This document shows, piece after piece, positions 1-12,800 of a stretch of 64,000 nt of DNA. The notes under the pieces were generated by a model. That model did not search any database. It had not been told where the DNA came from and saw only the letters and a list, made by a program, of their open reading frames with translations. The stretch is from Streptomyces sp. NBC_01241 (GTDB taxonomy: Bacteria > Actinomycetota > Actinomycetes > Streptomycetales > Streptomycetaceae): contig NZ_CP108494.1 of NCBI RefSeq assembly GCF_041435435.1, forward strand, positions 496,001 through 560,000, written 5' to 3'. Position 1 is the stretch's first letter. Each line of letters begins with the position of its first letter. A program made the translations under genes and the position numbers.

Positions 1-3000
1 GGACCCGGTGGACGTCGGCTGGTCGCTGGCGACGACGAGGGCCACGCTGGAGCACCGCGCGGTGCTCGCCGGGGACACGACGCTCGCCACGGGTGTCGCG
101 GGCGACGGCAAGACCGCGTTCCTGTTCACGGGGCAGGGCTCGCAGCGCGCGGGCATGGGCCTGGGGCTGTACGAGGCGTTCCCCGTCTTCGCGGAGGCCT
201 TCGACGCGGTGTGCGCGCGGCTCGACGCGCGTCTGGAGCGTCCGCTGCGCGAGGTCCTCGCCGACGGCACCGACCTCGACCGGACGGCGTGGGCGCAGGC
301 GGGCCTCTTCGCTCTCGAAGTCGCTCTCTTCCGGCTGGTCGAGTCGTGGGGGGTGAGCCCGGATGTGCTGCTCGGTCACTCGCTGGGCGAGATCAGCGCC
401 GCGCACGTCGCGGGCATCCTCGACCTCGACGACGCCTGCACCCTGGTCGCCGAACGCGGCCGCCTGATGCAGGCCCTGCCCGCGGGCGGCGGCATGCTCG
501 CCGTCCAGGCCACCGAGGCCGAGGTCGCCGACTCCGGCCTGGACGTCGCCGCCGTCAACGGCCCGGCCTCCGTGGTGCTGTCCGGAGACTCGGACGCGAT
601 CGAGCGGTACGCCGCCCGATGCGCCGAGCGCGGCGTGCGGTGCACCGTCCTGTCGGTGTCGCACGCCTTCCACTCCGCGCTGATGGAACCGATGCTGAAG
701 GAATTTGCCGTCGTCCTGGACGGGTTGACGTTCCGCCCGCCCGGGATCCCGGTCGTCTCCGACCTCACCGGAGCCGTCGCCGAGCCGGGTGCCCTGCAGG
801 AGCCCGCGTACTGGCTGGACCAGGTCCGGCGGCCGGTGCGGTTCGCCGACGGTGTCACCGCGCTCGAAGCGATGGGCGTGACGCGGTACGTGGAACTCGG
901 CCCGGACGGCGTCCTGTCGGCCATGGCCCAGGAGACCGTCAGCGACGCCGCGTTCGTCTCCGTCCTGCGCAAGGACCGCGACGAGACCGACACCGCGCTC
1001 ACCGCGGTCAGCCGGCTGTGGGCTTCCGGTGCCGACGTCGACTGGACGGCCGTGTTCGCAGGGTACGGCGGCCGGACGGTCGACCTGCCCACCTACGCGT
1101 TCCAGCACGAGCGGTACTGGCCGCAGCCGAAGACGGCCCCCGGCGATCTGGGCGCCGTCGGTCTGGCGGGCGCCGGACACTCGCTGCTGGGTGCGGCGGT
1201 GTCGCTCGCCGAGGGCGACGGGATGGTGCTGACCGGCCGGCTGGCGGTCGGTTCGCAGCCGTGGCTGGCCGACCACGCCGTGCTGGACCGGGTCGTGGTT
1301 CCCGGGGCCGCGCTCGTCGAGATGGTGCTGCGGGCGGGCCGGGAGGTGGGCTGTGGACTGATCCGCGAGCTGGTCCTTCAGGCACCGCTGGTCCTCCCGG
1401 CCACGGGCGGCGTCCAGGTCCAGGTCCGGGTCATGGCCCCGGACGCGCCGGACGTGTCCGACGAGCGGTCCGTACAGGTGCACGCGCGCCCCGACGGCAC
1501 GGAGACGTGGACCCTGCACGCCTCCGGTGTGGTCGCCGCATCGGGTGCCGAGGCGCCGGGGTTCGATCTGGCGGTCTGGCCGCCGAAGGACGCGACATCC
1601 GTCGAGGCCGAGGGCTTCTACGACGTCCTGGCCGGCGCGGGCTTCGGGTACGGCCCGGTGTTCCAGGGCGTGCAGGCGGTGTGGCGGGACGAGTCGGCGG
1701 TCTACGCCGAGGTGGTGCTGCCGGAGCAGGCCGTGAGCCAGGTCGACGGGTTCGGCATCCATCCGGCGCTGCTCGACGCGGCGTTGCATGCCTCCGGTCT
1801 CGTCGCGGGCGACACCGAGGCCTCCGGGCCGCGGTTGCCGTTCGCCTGGTCGGGTGTGGAACTGTTCGCGGTCGGGGCGACGGCTCTCCGGGTGGCGATC
1901 GTCCCCGCGGGTGACGGAGTGTGCGTCAAGGCGGCCGACGGCACGGGTGCCCCCGTGGCGATCGTCCGTTCCCTGGTCTCCCGTGAGCAGTTGCCGGTCG
2001 CCGCCGCCCGCGGCGACGCCCTCTTCGCGGTCGACTGGGTGCCCGCGTCACCGGCCGCGGTGACGGATGGGGCTGCCGAGGACGGGGCGGACGGCTCCGC
2101 GTGGACGGTGTTCTCCGTGGGAGACGGGCCGGTGGAAGCGGTCACCGGTGACGCGATGCGCCGTATCCAGGAGTGGCTGGACGCGGAACAGAACGATGAC
2201 GCACGGCTGTCGGTGGTGACGCGGGGTGCCGTGCCCGCGGGGTCTGTCGTCGGTGTGGACCTGGTGGGTGCGGCGGTGTGGGGTCTGGTGCGCTCGGCGC
2301 AGTCGGAGCATCCGGACCGGATCGTGCTCGTCGACACCGACCCGGCATCCGGCGATCCGTTCGATCCGGCGCTGCTCGCCGGGGTGGACGAGCCGCAGGT
2401 AGCGGTCCGCGACGGTGCGCTGCTGGTGCCCCGTCTCGCCCGTACCGCCGCCGGCTCGACCGCTGTGCCGCTGGACGGTGACGGCACCGTGCTGATCACC
2501 GGTGGCACCGGAACCCTCGGCGGGCTCCTCGCCCGCCACCTGGTCACCGAACACGGCGTCCGCAACCTGCTCCTGCTGTCCCGCAAGGGCCCCGGCGCCC
2601 CCGGCGCAGCCGACCTCGTCACGGAACTCGCCGAACTCGGCGCCCACGCCCGCATCGTGGCCTGCGACGCCGCCGACCGCGACGCCCTCGCCACCGTCCT
2701 CGACGGCATACCCGCCGAGACCCCGCTCACCGGCGTCGTCCACGCCGCCGGCGTCCTCGACGACGGCATCGTCACCGCGCTGACCCAGGAACGCCTGGAC
2801 ACCGTCCTGCGCGCCAAGGCCACCGCCGCCACCAACCTCGACAAGCTGACCCGTGGCAGCGATCTCGCCATGTTCGTGCTCTACTCCTCCACGTCGGCGA
2901 CGTTCGGTGCCCCCGGCCAGGCCAACTACGCGGCCGCCAACTCCTACCTCGACGCCCTCGCGATCCGCCGCCGTGCGGAGGGACTGCCCGGTCTGTCCCT

Positions 3001-3787
3001 GGCCTGGGGCCTGTGGCAGCAGGCGAGCGGAATGACCGGACACCTCCAGGACCGGACCGAACGTCTCGGCCCCGGCCTGACCGACGAACAGGGCCTGGCC
3101 CTCTTCGACGCCGCCCTCGGCGCGGACCGCGCCGACATCGTGGCGATGCTGCTCGACACCGTCGCCCTCCGATCCTGGAACAGCGCCACCCCGGTGCCCG
3201 CGCTGCTGCGCGGCCTCGTCCCGGCCGCCGTCCGGCGGGCCGGCCAGGCGGCCGTGCGGGAGCCGCAGCTCCCGAAGAGGCTGGCCTCGCTGTCGCCCGC
3301 CGATCAGAGCCGCCTGCTCCAGGACACGGTGCTCACGGAGGTGGCCCATGTCCTCGGGCACGCCTCCGCGGACGCCGTCGGGGAACGTCAGGCCTTCAAG
3401 GACCTGGGCTTCGACTCGCTCACCGCGGTGGAACTCCGCAACCGGCTCAACGCGGCCACCGGACTCCGACTGCCCGCGACACTGGTGTTCGACTACCCGA
3501 CCTCGGCGAAGCTTGTCGATTTCCTCGCCGCGGAGCTGCTTCCCCGGCAGGAGATGGCCGCCACGGCCCTGCTCTTCGACAAGCTCCAGGAGATCGAGGC
3601 CGGTCTCGCGCAGACCGCGGACGCGGCGGCTGTCACGAAGCTCGTCCGGCGCCTGGAATCCATGATCTCCAAGTACGGCGACGACGGTATGCAGCAGGTC
3701 GCCGCCCCTTCGGTGGTCGACGCGCTCGGCCAGGCGACGGACGACGAGATGTTCGCGTTCATCGACAGGGAGCTCGGCGATGACTAG
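1..3787 (+). CDS. Modular type I PKS, 3' part (AT-DH-KR-ACP plus docking)
   Basis: The gene is cut by the window edge. The frame is open from base 2 and its first residues match the KS-AT linker of the other modules, so the GTG at 8 is not a real start. Domains by nucleotide: AT about 119-1120, with GHSLGE at 374 and HAFHS at 662 (malonyl type); DH about 1170-1990; KR about 2015-3240; ACP about 3330-3540, with GFDSL near 3407-3421; helical C-terminal docking region to the stop. The KR has an LDD motif near 2756 and an active-site Tyr at 2927 with no Trp eight residues before it, so it is B-type and probably active. The DH has its His at 1274 and the [10 protein letters not shown] motif, but the usual Gly of HxxxGxxxxP is Asp (1286-1288), so its activity is uncertain. 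The missing KS lies upstream. The stop is 42 bp before the next PKS gene, and the acidic docking tail suggests transfer to that protein. Confidence 0.95.
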   Translation, partial: DPVDVGWSLATTRATLEHRAVLAGDTTLATGVAGDGKTAFLFTGQGSQRAGMGLGLYEAFPVFAEAFDAVCARLDARLERPLREVLADGTDLDRTAWAQAGLFALEVALFRLVESWGVSPDVLLGHSLGEISAAHVAGILDLDDACTLVAERGRLMQALPAGGGMLAVQATEAEVADSGLDVAAVNGPASVVLSGDSDAIERYAARCAERGVRCTVLSVSHAFHSALMEPMLKEFAVVLDGLTFRPPGIPVVSDLTGAVAEPGALQEPAYWLDQVRRPVRFADGVTALEAMGVTRYVELGPDGVLSAMAQETVSDAAFVSVLRKDRDETDTALTAVSRLWASGADVDWTAVFAGYGGRTVDLPTYAFQHERYWPQPKTAPGDLGAVGLAGAGHSLLGAAVSLAEGDGMVLTGRLAVGSQPWLADHAVLDRVVVPGAALVEMVLRAGREVGCGLIRELVLQAPLVLPATGGVQVQVRVMAPDAPDVSDERSVQVHARPDGTETWTLHASGVVAASGAEAPGFDLAVWPPKDATSVEAEGFYDVLAGAGFGYGPVFQGVQAVWRDESAVYAEVVLPEQAVSQVDGFGIHPALLDAALHASGLVAGDTEASGPRLPFAWSGVELFAVGATALRVAIVPAGDGVCVKAADGTGAPVAIVRSLVSREQLPVAAARGDALFAVDWVPASPAAVTDGAAEDGADGSAWTVFSVGDGPVEAVTGDAMRRIQEWLDAEQNDDARLSVVTRGAVPAGSVVGVDLVGAAVWGLVRSAQSEHPDRIVLVDTDPASGDPFDPALLAGVDEPQVAVRDGALLVPRLARTAAGSTAVPLDGDGTVLITGGTGTLGGLLARHLVTEHGVRNLLLLSRKGPGAPGAADLVTELAELGAHARIVACDAADRDALATVLDGIPAETPLTGVVHAAGVLDDGIVTALTQERLDTVLRAKATAATNLDKLTRGSDLAMFVLYSSTSATFGAPGQANYAAANSYLDALAIRRRAEGLPGLSLAWGLWQQASGMTGHLQDRTERLGPGLTDEQGLALFDAALGADRADIVAMLLDTVALRSWNSATPVPALLRGLVPAAVRRAGQAAVREPQLPKRLASLSPADQSRLLQDTVLTEVAHVLGHASADAVGERQAFKDLGFDSLTAVELRNRLNAATGLRLPATLVFDYPTSAKLVDFLAAELLPRQEMAATALLFDKLQEIEAGLAQTADAAAVTKLVRRLESMISKYGDDGMQQVAAPSVVDALGQATDDEMFAFIDRELGDD
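119..3540 (+). other. PKS module (partial): [KS outside]-AT(malonyl)-DH-KR(B1)-ACP
   Basis: The AT carries HAFHS, so malonyl-CoA is expected. The KR is B-type (LDD). If the DH works, the unit becomes a trans 2,3-alkene; if the Gly-to-Asp change in the DH motif disables it, a D-type hydroxyl remains. The KR catalytic core is closely related at DNA level to that of the module at 54549-60400. Confidence 0.8.
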
Positions 3788-3829
3788 CCGGCGTTTCCGG
3801 ATCCGCCCACGACACACAACGAGGCCCTG

Positions 3830-6800
3830 ATGTCAGACGAGATGAAGCTGCGCGACTATCTCAAGCGGGTCACGGCCGATCTGCACAGCACGAAGCAGCG
3901 GCTCCGGAGCATCGAGTCGGCGGATCGCGAGCCGATCGCGATCGTGGGCATGTCGTGTCGGCTGCCGGGCGGTGTGGTGTCCCCCGAGGGGCTGTGGGAT
4001 CTGGTCACGGCCGGCGGGGACGGGGTGACGGACTTCCCCGACGACCGCGGCTGGGACGTGAGCTGGGACGGGGTGTCCGGGACCGGCGGCTTCGTCGCCG
4101 GTGCCGGTAATTTCGATGCGGGGCTCTTCGGCATCTCCCCGCGTGAGGCGCTGGCGATGGATCCGCAGCAGCGGCTGCTGCTGGAGGCGGCGTGGGAGGC
4201 GTTCGAGTCCGCGGGGCTGGACCCAATGTCGCTGCGCGGTTCGTCGACCGGCGTGTACGCGGGGCAGATGTATCACGACTACGCGTCGAGCATGAGCGTG
4301 GTGCCGGAGGGTGTGGAAGCCTTCCTGGGCACCGGCAACGCGGGAAGCGTGCTGTCGGGCCGGGTGGCCTACACCTTCGGGCTCGAGGGTCCGGCGGTGA
4401 CGCTGGACACGGCATGCTCGTCCTCGCTGGTCGCGCTTCATCTGGCGGCGCAGGCGCTGCGGTCGCGTGAGTGTGATCTGGCGGTGGCCGGCGGTGTGAC
4501 GGTGCTGTCCACGCCGGCGGTCTTCGTGGACTTCGCGCAGCAGGGCGGGCTGGCGTCGGACGGGCGCTGCAAGTCGTTCGCCGCGGCGGCGGACGGCACG
4601 GGCTGGTCCGAGGGCGCGGCGGTCCTGGTCGTGGAACGGCTCTCCGACGCGCGGCGCAACGGGCACCGTGTGCTCGCCTTGGTGCGGGGTACCGCGGTCA
4701 ACCAGGACGGTGCGTCGAACGGTCTGACCGCCCCGAACGGTCCCTCCCAGCGGCGGGTGATCGAGCAGGCGCTGGCCAACGCCCGGCTGACGGGCGCGGA
4801 TGTCGACGTGGTGGAGGCGCACGGCACCGGGACCCGGCTCGGGGACCCGATCGAGGCGCAGGCGCTGCTGTCGACGTACGGCCAGGAGCGCGGCGAGGCC
4901 GATGAGCCGCTGTGGCTGGGTTCGGTGAAGTCGAACATCGGGCACACCCAGGCCGCCGCGGGCGCGGCTGGTGTGATCAAGATGGTCATGGCACTGCGGC
5001 ACGGTCTGATGCCGGCCACGCTGCACGTCGACGAGCCGTCGCCGCAGGTGGACTGGTCGGCCGGTGCGGTGGAGCTGCTGACGGAGGCGCGTCCCTGGCC
5101 CGAGTCGGATCGTCCGCGCCGCGCGGCGGTGTCCTCGTTCGGCATCAGCGGCACCAACGCGCACGTCATCCTGGAGCAGGCTCCCGAGGGTGCCGAGGAC
5201 ACGGAACCGGCGCGAGCGGTGCGGCCGGGAACGGTGCCGTGGCTGGTCTCGGCGAAGACCTCGGAAGGCCTCGGGGAACAGGTCCAGAACCTGCGCGCGT
5301 TCACCGCCGGACGCCCCGGCCTCGACGCGGTGGACGTCGGCTGGTCCACGGCGACGACGAGGGCCGCGCTGGAGCACCGCGCGGTGCTCACGGGCCCCGG
5401 CGCCGAGCAGACGGCCTCCGGTGTCGTCAGCGCCGGCCGGCTGGCGATGCTGTTCACCGGCCAGGGCTCCCAGCGTGCCGGCATGGGACTCGAACTGTAC
5501 GCGGCCTTCCCGGTGTTCGCGGGTGCGTTCGACGCGGTGTGCGCGCGGCTCGACGCGCGTCTGGAGCGTCCGCTGCGCGAGGTCCTGAGCGACGGCGCCG
5601 ACCTCGACCACACCGTGTGGGCGCAGGCGGGGCTGTTCGCCGTCGAGGTCGCACTGTTCCGGCTGGCCGAGTCCTGGGGTGTGGTTCCGGACGTCCTGCT
5701 GGGCCATTCCCTGGGCGAGATCGCCGCCGCGCATGTGGGCGGCATCCTGTCCCTGGACGACGCCTGCACGCTGGTGGCCGAGCGCGGCCGGCTGATGCAG
5801 GCCCTGCCCGCGGGCGGCGGCATGCTCGCCGTGCAGGCGACCGAGGCGGAGGTCGCCGACTCCGGCCTGGACGTCGCCGCCGTGAACGGCCCCACCTCCG
5901 TGGTCCTGTCCGGCGACGTGGAGGCGATCGAGCGGTACGCCGCCCGATGCGCCGAGCAGGGACGCCGGTTCACCGTCCTGTCGGTGTCGCACGCGTTCCA
6001 CTCCGCGCTGATGGAACCGATGCTGGACGAGTTCGCGGCCGTCCTGGACGGGCTTTCCTTCAACCCGGCCCGGATCCCGGTGGTCTCCAACCTGACCGGC
6101 GCCGTGGCGGAACCCGGGCTGATGCAGCGTCCGGAGTACTGGCTGGAGCAGGTGCGGCGGACCGTGCGCTTCGGCGACGGTGTCGCGGCGCTGGAGTCCC
6201 TGGGCGTGACACGGTGCCTGGAGCTGGGCCCGGACGGTGTGCTGTCCGGGCTGGCGCGCGAGACCGCTGGGGAAGCCGTGCTCGTGCCGATGTTGCGCAA
6301 GGGCCGGGACGAGACCGCCTGCGCGATCGGCGCCGTCGGACGGCTCTGGACGGTCGGCGTCGAGGTCGACTGGGCCGGGGTCTTCGCGGGCTGGGGCGCA
6401 CGCGTCGTCGACCTGCCGGCCTACGCGTTCCAGCGGGACCGGTACTGGCCCGAGCCGGGGGTCGCCGGGCTCGGCCGCGCCGATGACGAGGACTCGGCGT
6501 TCTGGGACGCGGTGGAGCGGGGGGACCTGCGGGAGCTGGCGGGCCTCGAGTCCGCGCTGCCGGCGCTGACCTCGTGGCGGCGGCAGCGGCAGGAGCAGGC
6601 GGCCGTGGACTCGTGGCGCTACCAGATCGTGTGGAAGCGGCTCGCGAGACCGGCTCCGGCCCCGCTTCCGGGCACCTGGGTGGTGTGCGGGCGCGCGGAC
6701 GACAACGTCGCCGCCGCCCTGGGCGCCGCCGGCGCGACAGTGGTGAACGCGCCCGTCGACGAGGCGGCCTCCGTGCCGGACGTCGCCGGAGTCGTGCTGG

Positions 6801-9800
6801 TCGCCGACGGCTGGGCGGACGTCCTGGCCTCGGTGCACGCGTCGCGTGATCTCGCCGCGCCGCTGTGGGTGCTGACCCGGGGCGCGGTCCGCGTCGACGC
6901 GTCGGACCGGCCCGCGGACCCCTCGCAGGCGACCGTATGGGGAATGGGGCGTGTCGCCGCCCTGGAACTTCCGCACCGGTGGGGCGGTCTCGTCGATCTG
7001 CCCGCCGAGTGGGGCGACCGGACGGGCGCCCTGCTCACCGGTGTCCTGGCCGGCCGGGACGGCGAGGACCAGGTCGCGGTGCGCGGGCAGGGCGTCCACG
7101 GGCGCCGGCTGGTGCGGGCCACTCCGGCACGCCGGACCGCTCCCGAGTGGAGCCCCGGCGGCACGGTCCTGATCACCGGCGGGACCGGCGGGCTGGGCGT
7201 GACGGTGGCCCGCTGGCTGGCCGGGCGCGGCGCCCCGCACCTGGTGCTGACCAGCCGCCGCGGCGTGGCGCCCGACGGTCTGGTGGAGGAGCTGGCCGCG
7301 CTCGGCACCCGGGTCACCGTGGCCGCGTGCGATGTCGCCGACCGGGACGCCCTCGGCGAGGTCATCGCCGGCATTCCCGGGCAATGGCCCCTCTGCGGTG
7401 TCGTCCACGCGGCCGGGATCGACGACCCCGGGACGCTGGAGCGGACCGGCCCCGAGGCGGTGGCACGGGTGATGCGGAGCAAGGTCGACGGAACGGTGCT
7501 ACTGGACGAGCTCACCCGGGAGCTGCCGCTCGACCAGTTCGTGGTCTTCTCGTCCATCGCCGCGACCTGGGGCGGCGGCGGTCAGGGCGCCTACGCGGCC
7601 GGCAACGCGTTCCTGGACGCATGGGCGCAGAGCCGCCGTGACCGGGGTCTGCCGGGCACGTCGATCGCCTGGGGGCCGTGGGCCGAGGCCGGTATGGCGG
7701 TCCAGGGCGAAGCCGGGGACCTGCTGCGCCGGCAGGGGCTGTCGCCGATGAGCCCGGAGCTGGCCGTGCGTGCGCTGGCGCAGGCGATCGAGCAGGAGCA
7801 CACCTGCGTGACCGTCGCGGACGTGAACTGGACCCGGTTCGCCGCGGCGTTCACCCTGCTGCGGCCGAGTCCGCTGCTGTCCGACCTCCCGGAGGCCGCG
7901 GAGGCGGCGAACCCCGGAGCCGACACCGGCGGCGGTTCGGGCGCCGGCGGCGCCGGCCTCCGTGACCTGCTCGCCGGCTTCCCCGTCGCCGAGCACCAGC
8001 GGATCCTCCTCGACCTGGTGCAGACCGCGGTCGCGAACGTCCTGCAGTACCCCGACCCCCAGGCGGTCGACCCGGGACGGGCGTTCAAGGACCTGGGGTT
8101 CACGTCGCTCACCGCGGTGGAGCTGCGCGACCTCCTGGTCGAACGGACCGGGCTGAGGCTTCCCGCGACCCTGGTGTTCGACTATCCGGTGCCGCTGGCG
8201 CTGGCGCAGTACCTCATCGGTCAGCTGCTCGGCGAGGCCGACCACTCCCCCACGACGACGTCCCCGTCCGCACACGCCGATCCCGGGGAGCCACTGGCGA
8301 TCGTCGGCATGGCGTGCCGGTACCCCGGCGGCGTGACCTCCCCGGAGGAGCTGTGGCGGCTGGTCGCCGACGGGCAGGACGGCATCTCGCCGTTCCCCCG
8401 CGACCGCGGCTGGCCCACCGACGTACCCAGCGGCATCGTCGAACTGGGCGGCTTCATGCCCGGCGTGGCCGACTTCGACGCCGCGTTGTTCGGGATCTCG
8501 CCGCGTGAGGCGCTGGCGATGGACCCGCAGCAGCGGCTGCTGCTGGAGGCCGCGTGGGAGACGTTCGAGTCGGCCGGAATGGACCCGCGGTCGCTGCGCG
8601 GCCGGAACGTGGGCGTGTTCGCCGGCGCCGCCTCGTCCGGCTACGGCGCGGCGGGGATCCCTGGAGCCGAAGGTCACCTGATCACGGGTACCGCCGGCAG
8701 CGTCATCTCCGGCCGCCTCTCCTACACCTTCGGCCTGGAGGGCCCGGCGGTCACGGTGGACACGGCGTGTTCGTCGTCGCTGGTGGCCCTGCACCTGGCC
8801 ACGCAGGCGCTGCGCGCCGGCGAGTGTGACATGGCGCTGGCCGGTGGTGTGACGGTGATGGCCACACCGGGCGCGTTCATCGAGTTCGACCGGCAGGACG
8901 GGCTGGCCGGCGACGGCCGGTGCAAGGCGTTCTCCTCGGCCGCCGACGGCACCGGATGGTCCGAAGGCGTCGGCCTGGTGATGCTGGAGCGGCTGTCGGA
9001 CGCGGAACGCAACGGGCACCAGGTGCTGGCGGTCGTGCGGGGCAGTGCGATCAACCAGGACGGTGCGTCGAACGGTCTGACGGCGCCGAACGGGCCCTCG
9101 CAGCAGCGGGTCATCCGTCAGGCGCTGGCGAATGCCCGGCTCACCGGCGCGGACGTGGACGTGGTCGAGGCACACGGCACCGGTACGCGTCTCGGTGACC
9201 CGATCGAGGCAGGTGCCCTGCTGGCGACCTACGGCCGCGAACGCGGTGAGGCCGGTGAGCCGTTGTGGCTGGGGTCGGTGAAGTCGAACATCGGTCACAC
9301 GCAGTCCGCTGCGGGTGTCGCGGGTGTGATCAAGATGGTCATGGCGCTGCGGCACGGTGTGCTGCCGGCGACGTTGCATGTGGACGAGCCGTCGGCGGAG
9401 GTGGACTGGTCGGCGGGTGCGGTGGAGCTGCTGACCGAGTCCCGGGACTGGCCCGAGGTGGAGCGTCCGCGGCGTGCGGCGGTGTCGTCCTTCGGCATGT
9501 CGGGCACGAACGCGCACGTGATTCTGGAGCAGGCCCCGCAGCCGGAGGCTTCGGTCTCTCCTGTTTCGGTTCCGGGTGTGTCGGCGTGGGTGGTGTCGGC
9601 GAAGTCCGAGGCCGCGTTGCGGGCGCAGGTGGAGCGGCTGGCCTCGTTCGTCGCGGAGCGGCCGGAGCTGGACCCGGTGGACGTGGGCTGGTCGCTGGCG
9701 ACGACGCGGGCTGCGTTGGAGCATCGTGCGGTGGTCGTGGGGGAGGGCCGGGAGGAGTTGCTGGCCGGGCTGTCCGTGGCCACGTCGGCCGTTACGGGTG

Positions 9801-12800
9801 CCGGTGGTGTGGTGTTCGTGTTCCCGGGTCAGGGCTCGCAGTGGGTGGGCATGGCGCGGGAGTTGTGGGATGCCTCGCCGGTGTTCCGGGAGCGGCTGGC
9901 CGAGTGCGAGACGGCGCTCGCCCCGTACGTCGACTGGTCGCTGACCGATGTGTTGTTGCGGGACGGTGATGTGGACCGGGTGGATGTGGTCCAGCCGGTG
10001 CTGTGGGCGGTGATGGTGTCGCTGGCGGAGGTGTGGCGTTCGGCGGGTGTGGTGCCGTCCGCGGTGGTGGGTCATTCGCAGGGTGAGATCGCTGCGGCGT
10101 GTGTGGCGGGCTGGTTGTCGCTGGACGATGCGGCGCGGGTGGTGGCCTTGCGGTCGCAGGCTTTGGTGGCGGTGGCCGGTGGTGGGGGCATGGTGTCCGT
10201 GGCTGCCGGCCGGGAAGCGGTCGAGGGCCTGATGCCGGGCACGGTGTCGGTGGCCGCGGTGAACGGTCCGTCGTCCACTGTCGTCTCCGGCGACGCGGAG
10301 TCCCTCGGCTCCTTCATGGCCGAGTGCGAACGCCAGGGCATCCGTACGCGCCGCATTCCGGTGGACTACGCGTCGCACTCGCCGGAGATGGACCGGCTCC
10401 GGGAGCGGATCCTGGCCGACCTGGCCGGGCTGACTCCGGCCACCGGCACGGTTCCGATGCTGTCCACCCTGACCGGCGAGACCGTCGACGGCGGTCTCGA
10501 CGCCCGGTACTGGTTCGACAACCTGCGCTCCACGGTCGAGTTCGAGACCGCGATCCGTGCCCTCCTCGGACAGGGGATGCGCACCTTCGTCGAGGTCAGC
10601 GCCCACCCCGTACTCACCGTCGGGGTCGAGGAGACCATCGACGCGACCGGGGCCGACGCCACGGCACTGGGTACCCTGCGACGCGGTGAGGGTGGCATGC
10701 GCCGCCTGCTGACCAGCCTCGGCGAGGCATGGGCCACCGGCGTGGACGTGAACTGGTCCGCGCTGCTCACCGGCCGCCATGTAGCTTTGCCGACATACGC
10801 CTTCCAGCATGAGCGGTACTGGCTGGACGTCCCGTCGCTGCCGGTTCAGGCTGCGGGCGGGGTGGTGGACCCGGTCGAGTCGCGGTTCTGGGATGCCGTG
10901 GAGCGTGGTGACCTCGATGAACTCGCGGGCACGCTCCAGCTGTCGGAAGCCCCGCAGTTGCTCGGGTCGGTGGTTCCGGCACTCGCCTCGTGGCGCCGGG
11001 AACGCCGGCAGCGGTCCGTGATCGACACCTGGCGCTACCAGGTGGTGTGGAAGCCTCTCGAAACGGCCTCTGCCGCACTGCTGTCGGGTACCTGGCTGGT
11101 GGTGGGCGACAGTGCTGCGGACGTGGCCGGGGCGTTGACCGGCGCGGGTGCCGTCGTGGCGGGCTTGTCGGTGGATGAGGTCGTGGACCGTGCGGGCTTG
11201 GCCGGGGCGGTCGCTGCCGTGCCGGATGTGTGCGGTGTGGTGCTGGCGGCCGGCGCGGCTTCGGCCGACCGCACTGCTGATGTGGTGGCGGATGAACTCA
11301 CCCGGGTGACGGTGCTGTTGCAGGCGCTGGGTGATGCCGGGGTGGACGCGCCGTTGTGGGTGCTCACGCGGGGTGCGGTCGCTGTCGGTGCGTCGGACCG
11401 GGTGCTGGATCCGGTGCAGGCCGCGGTGTGGGGTCTGGGCCGGGTCGCGGCGCTGGAGTTCCCGCAGCGCTGGGGCGGCATGATCGACCTGCCCGAGACC
11501 CTGGACGCGAAGGCGTCCGGCCGCCTGGCCGCGATTCTCGCCGACGGTGCTGGTGCTGGTGAGGATCAGGCGGCTGTGCGTGGCTCCGGTGTCTACGCCC
11601 GGCGTTTGGTCCGGGCAGCGGCGACTGATGCGGCGGGCGAGGGATGGCAGCCCTCAGGAACCGTGCTGGTCACGGGTGGTACCGGGGCGCTGGGCGCTGA
11701 GGTTGCGCGGTGGCTGGCGGGGCGGGGTGTGCCGCATCTGGTGCTGACCAGCCGTCGCGGTGTAGCCCCGGATGGTCTGGTCGAGGAACTCGCCGCACTG
11801 GGTGCACGGGTGACGGTCGCATCCTGTGACATGACCGACCGGGATGCGCTGGCCGAGGTCATCGCCGGTGTTCCGGCAGATGTTCCGCTCACGGGTGTGG
11901 TGCATGCGGCCGGTGTCGGGGATGCGCAGATGCTGGAGGTCGCCGACCGGGACACGACGGCGGCGGTGATCGGCGCGAAGATCGACGGGGTCGCACACCT
12001 GGAGGCCCTGACCGCGGATCTTCCGCTCGACCTGTTCGTCGTCTTCTCTTCCGGCGCCGCAGTGTGGGGTGGTGCGGGTCAGGGCGCCTACGCCGCGGCG
12101 AACGCGTTCCTCGATGCCTGGGCGGCCGAGCGCCGTGAACGCGGCCTGTCCGCCACGTCCGTGGCCTGGGGCCCCTGGGACGGTGCCGGTATGGCCGTCC
12201 AGGGTGAGACCCAGCAGCTCCTGCGCCGACGCGGCATGGCCCCGATGAACCCCGAACTCGCCATGCGCACCCTCGCGGCAGCCGTCGACGCCGGGGAGTC
12301 GGGACTGACCGTCGCCGACATCGACTGGCCCACCTTCACAGCCTCGTTCACCGCCATCCGCCCCAGCCGACTCCTCGCCGACCTCCCCGAAGCCACCACC
12401 CCGGACACACCGACATCGTTCGAGGAGGACGGCGGAGCAGCCGACCTGCGGCAGCAGCTCGCAGGGACAGCGGCCGCGCAGCGCCGGCAGGTGGTGCTGG
12501 ACGTCGTGCGCACCCACGCCGCGGCCGTCCTCGGGCACGCGGACGGGGAGTCCGTGGAAGCCGGCCGGGCCTTCCGCGACCTCGGATTCGACTCCCTGAT
12601 GGCAGTCGAGGTCCGCAACCGTCTCCAGTCGGTCACCGGACTCAGGCTGCCGGCCACCCTCGTCTTCGACCACCCCACCCCCCTCGTCCTGACCGACTTC
12701 CTGCTCACCGAACTCTCCGGTACCGAAGCGGGGACGCCGTCGGTGGCGCGTCCGGTGTCGGTGGCCGTGGATGAGCCGGTTGCGATCGTCGGCATGGCCT

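Noticed and set aside
8..10. GTG as the start of the first gene
   Set aside because: The frame is open to base 2 and the encoded residues continue a KS-AT linker seen in full in other modules. The gene is simply cut by the window.
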